Origin: an uncultured Porphyromonadaceae bacterium
GTDB lineage: Bacteria; Bacteroidota; Bacteroidia; Bacteroidales; Muribaculaceae
NCBI GenBank assembly: GCA_937989585.1
Contig: CALKRW010000061.1
Coordinates: 46,245 to 110,244 of the forward strand
Length of the DNA stretch: 64,000 nucleotides
Direction: 5' to 3'
Shown: one piece after another, positions 26,588 through 33,660 of the stretch
How the letters are laid out: every line of letters begins with the position of its first letter
Numbering within the stretch: the stretch's first letter is position 1
Made by a program: the position numbers and the translations under genes
Notes under the pieces: model-generated
Told to the model about the DNA's origin: nothing
What the model saw: the letters and a program-made list of their open reading frames with translations, nothing else
Database searches by the model: none

Positions 26588-28225
26588 ATGCACAATAAAA
26601 CAAAATTGAAAATATGGATGCCGCTGATTGTCGCCATGACTTTCGCTGCAGGCCTTACGATAGGGTGGTTTCTCAATCCGGCGCCAGAACTTTCACCAGG
26701 CGAGAAAAAACTCAAAGCCGTATTCGATATTATTTCTAACGAATATGTCGATGAGGTTGATCTGGACTCGCTCATAGAGCGATCTATTTCTGGCATATTA
26801 TCCAATCTTGACCCTCATTCGGCATATATTTCTGCCGAAGAGAAAGCAAAACCTGATGATCTTGACGGTTCATTCAGTGGGATAGGCATACAGTTCCAGA
26901 TTCACAATGATACGGTATGTGTAATTGAGGCCATGTCCGGAGGGCCTGCTCAGAAAGTCGGCATTATGGCAGGTGACCGAATTGTCTCGGTCAACGGCAA
27001 GAACATCGCTTCAATTGATATTACCAACGATGATGTATTCAAACTTCTCAGAGGTGAGAAGAATTCAAAAGTCACACTTGGGATAAAACGTCCCAATGTT
27101 CATAAGACTCTTGAGTTCGAGGTTATCCGTGGAGACATACCGGTGACTTCTGTCGATGCATCCTATATGGCTTCTCCGACAATCGGATACATTAAGATCA
27201 ATAAGTTCGGCCGTAATACTTACGGAGAATTCATTCAGGGGCTGAATACTTTGAGTCGTGAAGGCGCCCGCGATTTCATCATCGATCTTCGCGGTAACAC
27301 CGGCGGATATATGGAACCTGCGATCATGATGGTCAACGAGTTTCTACCCGCTAAGGCTCGTATTGTCTCGACTAAGGGACGGCATGCCCAGGATAATAGT
27401 GTGGTTCTGAGTGACGGTTCAGGTTCATTCCGAAATTCTCGGGTTGTAGTTCTGACAGATGAGACGACGGCGTCTGCATCCGAGATATTCTCCGGCGCCA
27501 TTCAGGACAATGACCGCGGTCTAATTATAGGACGGCGCTCGTTTGGCAAAGGTCTGGTTCAGCGACCGATACCGCTGAGCGACGGAAGCGAGGTCCGTCT
27601 AACGGTCCAACGTTACTACACTCCTTCGGGCCGTTCAATCCAGAAGGATTACACACCAGGCAAGAATGATGCCTACGAATATGAAATATTCGACCGCTAC
27701 CGTAATGGAGAAATGATGTCTGCGGATTCCGTCAAATTCGATCGCACACTCCTCTTCAAGACCGGAACCGGGCGTGAGGTATATGGCGGAGGCGGTATCA
27801 TGCCTGATATTTTCATGCCTAATGATACTAGCGCATATACCGGCTACTTCGTCAATGCATACAATCAGGGATTATTCCAGAAGTTTGCTTACGAATATTG
27901 CGATCTTAACCGGCCAGAACTTTCGAAAGCCAAGGATGTTGCTCATCTGCTTAAAATTCTGCCTCCTGATGGCGTGATTCTCAATGCATTCGTCCAGTAT
28001 GCCGTCTCACAGGGGCTTCCTGCCCGCTGGTATTACATCAACATTTCACAGGGCTTGATTGTTAAAGAAATAAAAGCCCTGATCGCCCGTGATATTCTCG
28101 GCATACCGGCATTCTATCAGATTTACAATACAGACGATATCAACGTCCGGCGTGCTATTGATGTAATTAAGTCCGGTCAGGCAAATTTCCCAATAAAGCC
28201 CGATTCGAAAAAGAATAAGAAATGA
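26588..28225 (+). CDS. S41-family C-terminal processing protease
   Basis: The 545 residues have an N-terminal membrane anchor (about 8-28) and the SNLDPHSAYIS segment at about 75. A PDZ domain lies at about 95-175 and the S41 catalytic domain after it. The Ser-Lys dyad is visible in DETTASASEIFSGA (Ser) and GRRSFGKGLVQ (Lys). These tail-specific proteases act in the periplasm. The gene overlaps the next by four bases (ATGA), so translation is coupled to the folate enzyme. Confidence 0.94.
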   Translation: MHNKTKLKIWMPLIVAMTFAAGLTIGWFLNPAPELSPGEKKLKAVFDIISNEYVDEVDLDSLIERSISGILSNLDPHSAYISAEEKAKPDDLDGSFSGIGIQFQIHNDTVCVIEAMSGGPAQKVGIMAGDRIVSVNGKNIASIDITNDDVFKLLRGEKNSKVTLGIKRPNVHKTLEFEVIRGDIPVTSVDASYMASPTIGYIKINKFGRNTYGEFIQGLNTLSREGARDFIIDLRGNTGGYMEPAIMMVNEFLPAKARIVSTKGRHAQDNSVVLSDGSGSFRNSRVVVLTDETTASASEIFSGAIQDNDRGLIIGRRSFGKGLVQRPIPLSDGSEVRLTVQRYYTPSGRSIQKDYTPGKNDAYEYEIFDRYRNGEMMSADSVKFDRTLLFKTGTGREVYGGGGIMPDIFMPNDTSAYTGYFVNAYNQGLFQKFAYEYCDLNRPELSKAKDVAHLLKILPPDGVILNAFVQYAVSQGLPARWYYINISQGLIVKEIKALIARDILGIPAFYQIYNTDDINVRRAIDVIKSGQANFPIKPDSKKNKK

Positions 28226-28770
28226 ATAAAGAAACAGTGCGTAGCAGAATGAGGGCGCGAAAAGCCCTTCTTAGCAATGATGAGCGTTTGAGTGCCGCTA
28301 ATGCTGTGTTCAGGCAGGTAGAACAGAATCCGGCATTCATGCTTGCGGAACGTATTCTGGTATATCACTCTTTGCCGGACGAACTTTCGACTTTAGATTT
28401 CATTGATCGCTGGCATACGAGGAAACGTTTCTTTCTGCCTCGCGTCAACGGTGTCAATCTTGATATTCTGCCTTACGATCGTTCACGCTTGCATCTGGGG
28501 GCATTCCATATCGAGGAGCCTGACGGTGAAGAACTCACGCCTGTTGAAGATATCGAACTTATAATAGTGCCTGGTGTCGCTTATGACAGACGAGGCTGCA
28601 GGGTAGGGCGTGGCAAAGGCTACTATGACCGGTTGCTGTCAGGTACAAAAGCCGTGAAGATAGGTGTCGCATACGATTTCCAACTTGTCGACGATATTGA
28701 TACCGATGAATTTGATGTTCCGGTCGACATCGTTATCACCGACCGTAATGTTTACTATCGACGCCGCTGA
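28222..28770 (+). CDS. 5-formyltetrahydrofolate cyclo-ligase
   Basis: The 182-residue enzyme makes 5,10-methenyl-THF from 5-formyl-THF using ATP. Typical marks are the N-terminal RMRARKALL, the FLPRVNG segment and the C-terminal GRGKGYYDRLL with VPGVAYDRRG before it. It overlaps the protease stop by four bases, and its own stop touches the start of the acetyltransferase gene. Confidence 0.92.
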   Translation: MNKETVRSRMRARKALLSNDERLSAANAVFRQVEQNPAFMLAERILVYHSLPDELSTLDFIDRWHTRKRFFLPRVNGVNLDILPYDRSRLHLGAFHIEEPDGEELTPVEDIELIIVPGVAYDRRGCRVGRGKGYYDRLLSGTKAVKIGVAYDFQLVDDIDTDEFDVPVDIVITDRNVYYRRR

Positions 28771-29307
28771 ATGGAACTTGTCAGACACAACCGGGCCAAT
28801 CCCATTCCGGAAAAGGTCATAAACATATATTTACAGTCTTTTCCACCGGAAGAACGAAGGCCTGTGGAAAATCTTGGCGAGCAAATTGCCGATGGCAGAA
28901 TAATTCTTCATATTGCTGTTGAGGAAAACGGCGACATACTCGGAATGTTGACGTCATGGGACTTTGGAACATTCTGTTATATAGAACATTTTGCCATCGA
29001 TTCAGCAAGACGGAATGGCGGCCTTGGTTCCAGAATACTAAAATACTTCTGTAATAAAATATGCCAAAGGCCTGTTCTCCTTGAGGTGGAACCCGATGGA
29101 ACTTCCCCGGAGGCACAGAGACGTATTGACTTCTACAGGCGGAATGGTTTTGAAATAATAGACAAGACATATATTCAGCCGGCATATACGCAATCACAAC
29201 CATCACTTCCCCTATGGCTGATGTCTACTACACCTATTGATACTGTTAGTGCCACTATTACACTGCATTCTGAAGTATATGCTGTCCCGGATCAAGATAA
29301 TATTTGA
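28771..29307 (+). CDS. GNAT-family N-acetyltransferase
   Basis: The 178-residue protein shows the acetyl-CoA site FAIDSARRNGGLGSRILKY (Q/RxxGxG/A-like) and the C-terminal FYRRNGFEII typical of GNAT enzymes. Its substrate is unknown. The ATG follows the stop of the cyclo-ligase without a gap. It closes the plus-strand run that began at clpX; a promoter and a tRNA follow. Confidence 0.85.
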   Translation: MELVRHNRANPIPEKVINIYLQSFPPEERRPVENLGEQIADGRIILHIAVEENGDILGMLTSWDFGTFCYIEHFAIDSARRNGGLGSRILKYFCNKICQRPVLLEVEPDGTSPEAQRRIDFYRRNGFEIIDKTYIQPAYTQSQPSLPLWLMSTTPIDTVSATITLHSEVYAVPDQDNI

Positions 29308-29357
29308 AGTTTTAATGATTATTTTGACTAATCATATAACTTGTGGTTAAAAATATC

Positions 29358-29388
29358 TTGCACAATTAGAAAATAATTTCTAACTTTG
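29358..29388 (+). promoter_or_regulatory. tRNA promoter, Bacteroides type
   Basis: TTG at 29358-29360 is followed after 20 bases by TAACTTTG (29381-29388). Transcription would begin about 55 bases before the tRNA. Confidence 0.8.
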
Positions 29389-29450
29389 CACTGAAAATAA
29401 CAGAGGGCATTGATCAGCCTTCTAAAAGATTCAAACGGAAATAATTTCCA

Positions 29451-29524
29451 GGTCCTATAGCTCAGTTGGTTAGAGCAACAGACTCATAATCTGTGGGTCC
29501 TAGGTTCAAGCCCTAGTGGGACCA
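29451..29524 (+). tRNA. tRNA with CAT anticodon (Met, or Ile2 after lysidine modification)
   Basis: The 74-base cloverleaf is complete. The acceptor arm GGTCCTA pairs with TGGGACC. The anticodon stem ACAGA/TCTGT frames loop CTCATAA, and the T arm CTAGG/CCTAG carries TTCAAGC. The discriminator base is A and CCA is not encoded. The acceptor has C4-G69 and C5-G68, which in E. coli mark the CAT-anticodon isoleucine tRNA modified by TilS rather than elongator Met. The identity is therefore open. Confidence 0.95.
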
Positions 29525-29544
29525 CTCATAGCGAAAGCAAAATG

Positions 29545-29587
29545 AATAGAAGTTCTGAAAATCAGCGATTTTCAGAACTTCTATTTT
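29545..29587 (+). terminator. Terminator after the tRNA, perfect 19-bp stem
   Basis: A perfect 19-base inverted repeat (29545-29563 with 29567-29585) has a loop of only three bases and is followed by TT. Its length is much greater than the other terminators here. Confidence 0.75.
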
Positions 29588-29766
29588 CATGGGGCTAGCG
29601 AAATCCACCACAATGGATTGAAAGGACTTTACTATTGTCGTGACCAGTGAATGTACACACTATTTATTCCGTAATATAAACGTCAAAAAGATATACATGA
29701 GGATGCATTCTTTCTGGAGTGTATACCTGTGTCGTATTTATAGACAAATTAAAATCACTAAAACAA

Positions 29767-30969
29767 ATGGCTTCGATAAGAGTAAAGTTCCGTCCCTCGA
29801 CTGTCGCTGATCACGAGGGTTCAATCTATTATCAGATTATTCACGAAAGAAAGGTGCGACAGCTTTTGACTGACTATAGAGTTTTCCCATATGAATGGGA
29901 TGATAGACGATCTATGGTAACCTCGACCCAGAATAGTGCGCGAAAAACAATCATACTCTCGATTCGCGGGCATATCAGATGGGATATGGAGCGTCTTGCA
30001 AAGATTGGCAGTAAACTGGAGGCAAACGGATTGTCCTATACTGCAGACGATGTGATAGAAGAGTTCAACCGCTATGCACAGGATTGTTCATTGTTCAATT
30101 TTATGGAAAATATAATTGACAAATTAAAACAAAACGGCAAGATAAGAACGTCCGAGACATATAAGTCTACACTTGACAGTTTTAAGAAATTCAGAGAAGA
30201 TGAGGATATTATGCTTGACTGTATAACCGCAGAAACAATGGACGGATATGAGGCATGGCATAAAAAACGAGGAATCGCACCCAATACGATATCATTCTAT
30301 TCACGGATTTTACGGGCCGTGTATAACCGGGCTGTCGAGAATGATTTGATTGTCAACCGATATCCGTTCCGGCACGTATATACCGGAATAGAAAAGACTG
30401 TAAAACGAGCCCTCCCGTTATCTGTCATCAAGAAAATAAAGATACTGGACCTTTCAAATACTCCGACAATAGAATTCGCACGTGATATGTTTCTGATGAG
30501 TTTCTATCTTCGGGGCATGAGTTTCATAGACATGGCTTTTCTGAAGAAGTCCGACCATAGAGACGGTTATGTTATTTACAGGAGGCGTAAGACGGGACAG
30601 CAACTAGTCATAGAATGGACAAAGGAGATGCAGACATTGCTGGACAAATACCCCGAAAACAAGAGCGAGTACCTGCTTCCAATCATCCGTAATCCTGGTA
30701 CAAACGAGCGGTACACATACCGCAACATTGGTTATAATATCAACCATAATCTGAAGCGTATAGCGGAAATGGTCGGTGTGACTATTCCTCTGACACTATA
30801 TGTCGCCAGGCATAGCTGGGCATCCGCCGCCAGGGCCAAGGGAATCCCATTGTCAGTCATAAGCGCAGGGTTGGGACACGAGCGTGAGGCGACTACAAAA
30901 ATCTATCTTGCCAGTCTTGATACATCTGCAGTCGACAGGGCCAACAACCTTATCCTTAGGTCTCTTTAA
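29767..30969 (+). CDS. Tyrosine recombinase (integrase), apparently solitary
   Basis: From the ATG at 29767 the protein has 400 residues. The order is an N-terminal arm-binding domain (ASIRVKFRPSTVADHEGSIY), a SAM-like core-binding domain (about 95-200) and the catalytic domain. The catalytic Arg (YLRGMSFIDM), Lys (RRRKTGQQL), His-x-x-Arg-like segment (VARHSWAS), His (GLGHERE) and nucleophile Tyr (KIYLASLD) are all present, so it should be active. Proteins of this build in Bacteroidota act as integrases or as DNA invertases. It follows the tRNA terminator by about 180 bases. No other mobility gene or att repeat was seen. Confidence 0.9.
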   Translation: MASIRVKFRPSTVADHEGSIYYQIIHERKVRQLLTDYRVFPYEWDDRRSMVTSTQNSARKTIILSIRGHIRWDMERLAKIGSKLEANGLSYTADDVIEEFNRYAQDCSLFNFMENIIDKLKQNGKIRTSETYKSTLDSFKKFREDEDIMLDCITAETMDGYEAWHKKRGIAPNTISFYSRILRAVYNRAVENDLIVNRYPFRHVYTGIEKTVKRALPLSVIKKIKILDLSNTPTIEFARDMFLMSFYLRGMSFIDMAFLKKSDHRDGYVIYRRRKTGQQLVIEWTKEMQTLLDKYPENKSEYLLPIIRNPGTNERYTYRNIGYNINHNLKRIAEMVGVTIPLTLYVARHSWASAARAKGIPLSVISAGLGHEREATTKIYLASLDTSAVDRANNLILRSL

Positions 30970-31021
30970 TCCCTGTTCTATAAGAATATGGACATAATCC
31001 CATTTGATTCAATTACATTAC

Positions 31022-31059
31022 CAAAGGGAGGTTTGAGTTTATCACATCCTCCCTTTGTT
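31022..31059 (+). terminator. Terminator of the recombinase gene
   Basis: CAAAGGGAGG and CCTCCCTTTG form a perfect ten-base stem with a 16-base loop, followed by TTGTTG. It lies 53 bases past the recombinase stop. Confidence 0.75.
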
Positions 31060-31134
31060 GTCATGAAAACATTAACTGAAGACAGTTTCGGAAATTATCG
31101 CATAATGAATTCTGTAAGACCTCTGATTTTGCAC

Positions 31135-31165
31135 TTGCCGCAATGAGATATGTTGTTTACCTTTG
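31135..31165 (+). promoter_or_regulatory. Promoter of the Fe-S membrane protein gene
   Basis: TTG at 31135-31137, a 20-base spacer and TACCTTTG at 31158-31165 match the Bacteroides consensus. The element lies inside the upstream open frame, which argues for the downstream start at 31194. Confidence 0.8.
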
Positions 31166-31193
31166 CAGGCGCATAACTTATAAATATAATCTT

Positions 31194-31880
31194 ATGTCAG
31201 GAAAACAATTCTTTCGCCCGTTGCCCCAAAAGGGGTTCCCTTTATATTGGATATTGCTGGGTTACCTTGTCGTGGGATATTTCTATCCCGTAATAGGTTT
31301 CCTTGCAGTTATCTGTATGATTGCCCCCGTAGCGTTTGCTGTTAGAAAGGGCAGGTGGTGGTGCGGAAATGCATGTCCCAGAGGAAATCTTTACGATAAG
31401 TTCCTTACAAAATACTCACCGCATCGACCTATCCCAGCCTTCGTTCGGCTCAAAGGTTTCCGTATATTCATGGTTATGTTTATTTTCGCTATGTTTGGTA
31501 TTCAGATGTTTCGGGCCTGGGGCGACTGGGATGCCATGGGAAAGGTTTTCTGGACCATCATACTTATTACTACCATTGTCGGCGTAACTCTTTCTTTTAT
31601 TTATGCACCCCGCACATGGTGTTCATTCTGTCCTATGGGAACAATTTCTTCATGGGTGACTCCCCGAAGTGGAAAACTTCCTGTCAACTACCGTCGCATT
31701 GTTGTGGAAGAAAAGTGTACCACTAAATGTAAGATATGCTCGTCGGTATGTCCTATGCAGCTTAAGCCCTATGAAAGCAGAAATGTTTCCGAAGGATTCC
31801 TCCATCCCGACTGTCTCAAGTGTGGTAACTGTGCCGCCGGATGTCCCCTTAAAGTTCCCGCAATGAAGGCATATAATTAA
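31194..31880 (+). CDS. 4Fe-4S membrane protein (NapH/CcoG-like)
   Basis: The 228-residue protein has about four membrane helices. Cysteine motifs CGNACPRG and CSFCPMG lie between helices, and two C-terminal ferredoxin-like clusters follow: CTTKCKICSSVCPM and CLKCGNCAAGCP. This is the layout of NapH/CcoG/RdxA-type electron-transfer proteins. Its partner is unknown. The start at 31194 is chosen because the promoter overlaps the longer frame from 31143. The gene stands alone. Confidence 0.85.
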   Translation: MSGKQFFRPLPQKGFPLYWILLGYLVVGYFYPVIGFLAVICMIAPVAFAVRKGRWWCGNACPRGNLYDKFLTKYSPHRPIPAFVRLKGFRIFMVMFIFAMFGIQMFRAWGDWDAMGKVFWTIILITTIVGVTLSFIYAPRTWCSFCPMGTISSWVTPRSGKLPVNYRRIVVEEKCTTKCKICSSVCPMQLKPYESRNVSEGFLHPDCLKCGNCAAGCPLKVPAMKAYN

Positions 31881-31908
31881 CGGAGTTATATATTAAAATA
31901 TAACTCCG
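31881..31908. terminator. Hairpin between convergent genes
   Basis: CGGAGTTATAT and ATATAACTCCG make a perfect 11-base stem with a six-base loop directly after the Fe-S gene stop. T-runs are poor on both sides, so termination is probable but not certain. Confidence 0.55.
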
Positions 31909-31916
31909 AAACCGAA

Positions 31917-32654
31917 TCAAAGTTTGTTTCCGAAAAATTCTTTGAGTTTGTTTACTGCGTCATCGACATATTCAGGCACGTAATAGGTCTGGATATGTGA
32001 GGCTCCCTTGATCTGGTAATACTCCTTGTCCTTGGTGCCGGCTTTGACATATGCCTCGCGGCTCATGTAGTCGGAATCGGATTTGCTGCCAGACATGATA
32101 AGCAGGGGGCAGTCGATAAGATCGGCGAATGTTGTTGCGTCCCATGTCATGAGGTCCATCAGGCTTGTCGTGGTGTAGCGGCTCACCGAATTGGGATGCG
32201 CATGTGTGATGCCGTAATATTCCAGTCCGTCGTGATACAGGGTGCCGGGCTGCAGATGGCACATGGCCTCCTCGATTTGTTCACGGGTCTGCGATCCGGT
32301 CGGGCCTTCGTACAGAATTTCTCCGTTAAGCACGTATTTCTCACGCGCCTCCGATGCACGCTTCAGACGCTCCTGAACCGTGGTCATCTGTGAGTCCTGA
32401 TATCCAAGGCGACGTACTCGCCCGGTATTGAAAAGGCTGAGAGTTGCGCCGGCCTTGATGCGTTTGTCGGATTGTAACGCGGCGTATGTATAACCTCCGC
32501 CACCACATATTCCCAATGCCCCGATGCGATTTGCATCTACACCGGGATATTGCGAAATGTAGTCAACCATACCTCGTACATCGTTTATACGGTTTTGTGG
32601 AATGTCAAGGTTGCGAGGTTGTCCTCCGCTTGTACCCTGACCGGACAAATCCAT
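31917..32654 (-). pseudogene. Alpha/beta hydrolase missing its N-terminal third
   Basis: The remaining 245 residues begin MDLSGQGTSGGQPRNL, which lies well inside the fold in relatives. The nucleophile elbow is present as GICGGGG (Cys in the nucleophile place, as in dienelactone-hydrolase-like proteins). The acid region SGSKSDSD and the His region KGASHIQ are also present. The first roughly 85-90 residues, including early beta strands and the oxyanion-hole loop, are absent. Upstream in the same frame an in-frame stop occurs within ten codons and the DNA there codes, on the other strand, for an AraC tail. The gene is therefore a 5' deletion remnant. The ATG at 32654 is an internal methionine codon. 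Confidence 0.8.
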
Positions 32655-32763
32655 TAGTGAGATTGCCTTTACTCTCGGTTATCAGTATTCTCAATATTTT
32701 AGCCGAGCCTTCAAGAAGGCGGTCGGAAGTACCCCGAACGACTACCGTCGCAAAACTTATTGA
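32644..32763 (+). pseudogene. AraC-family regulator, C-terminal remnant only
   Basis: A 39-codon frame ending in TGA at 32761 reads DKSISEIAFTLGYQYSQYFS then RAFKKAVGSTPNDYRRKTY. This is the second helix-turn-helix and the terminal signature of AraC regulators. An in-frame stop lies at 32638 just upstream and no DNA-binding first helix or sensor domain is present. The fragment overlaps the first codons of the truncated hydrolase on the other strand, marking the deletion joint. Confidence 0.85.
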
Positions 32764-32767
32764 AACC

Positions 32768-33592
32768 TTATTCGGCGATGTCGTATTCAATGTATATTGG
32801 AGCGCCGAAAGGTAAGGTTTCCCAGTCAGACTGGCTGGCATAACGATATCGTGTTTTTCCTGTCAATGGTTTTGTCCTCATAACGAAAAATTCATTAGAG
32901 AAATTCTCAAGAAACTCTAATTCAACATAGTATTCACCATCATCAAGCATAATTTCTTCCGGGAATTTATATGTAAATGTGCCGTCTACAAGTTGAGACT
33001 TGTAATATTCAAAATAAACCGGTTTAATGTTTTGGATTAAATAATCGCCATCATCTTTGCGGTAAACATTTATCCTGAATCTCATATGGGACAGTGGTCT
33101 ATTGTCAGTAATGACAGTAAACCCGATTCCCTTAAGCCAGGCATTCTTTTTAACTTTTAAGGGAATCGCCAGACCTTGACCGGCGGCCTTGTATCCTTCG
33201 ACATTGATATAAATAAAACCGCCACCTCCTTTTCGGCCTGCGGTCTTGTGTTTAATTCTCTGGGGTCTGACGGTAACCTCGCTTAAAGTGATTATATCTC
33301 TTGCAAGTGAAATGGTGTCAGGCAGTTTTTTAATATCTCTAACTGCATATGTATGTGGGATATAACCGAAACAGGAAATTCGAACAGAATCATTTATGAA
33401 TTGTGGTGGTATATTTAACGAAAAATTTCCCAAAGTGTCTGTCACGGTTCCAAAATTACGGTTAATGATTCCTACACTTGCATAAACAATAGGCTCTCAT
33501 GTTGATTCCGATATTACAGTTCGTGTATATGCTTCGAGACACTCCAATGATAGAACAATGCAACAGAATAGTTTTAGTATAATTGTTTTCAT
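32768..33592 (-). pseudogene. Carboxypeptidase-regulatory-like secreted protein with premature TGA
   Basis: Reading from the ATG at 33592 gives a signal peptide, then VISEST, a TGA stop at 33497-33499 (codon 32), then EPIVYASVGIINRNFGTVTD and 242 more open codons in the same frame. The part after the stop is the beta-sandwich CarboxypepD_reg-like domain, followed by an unassigned C-terminal region with VYFEYYKSQLVDGTFTYKFP. The stop falls inside the conserved segment T-x-EPIxYASV, so it breaks the domain. A single base change (for example GGA or AGA to TGA) explains it. It starts 68 bases after the stop of the receptor gene on the same strand, and could have been its partner. Confidence 0.82.
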
Positions 33593-33596
33593 GATG

Positions 33597-33604
33597 CAAA
33601 TGTA
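33597..33604 (-). promoter_or_regulatory. -7 element before the interrupted regulatory-like gene
   Basis: On the minus strand TACATTTG lies four bases before the ATG at 33592. It matches TAnnTTTG, and the gene would be essentially leaderless. A -33 was not clear. Confidence 0.55.
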
Positions 33605-33660
33605 AGTAAAAATATCTGATCTTGAATCGTTTTGCTATTACATTTTTCAGTCGTATATCA

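Noticed and set aside
29590..31140. Invertible promoter around the recombinase
   Set aside because: I looked for facing inverted repeats that flank a promoter on either side of the gene and found none longer than about six bases.
33497..33499. TGA read as selenocysteine
   Set aside because: No selenoprotein family resemblance and no reason for a Sec residue in a structural beta-sandwich. A nonsense change or an error is simpler.
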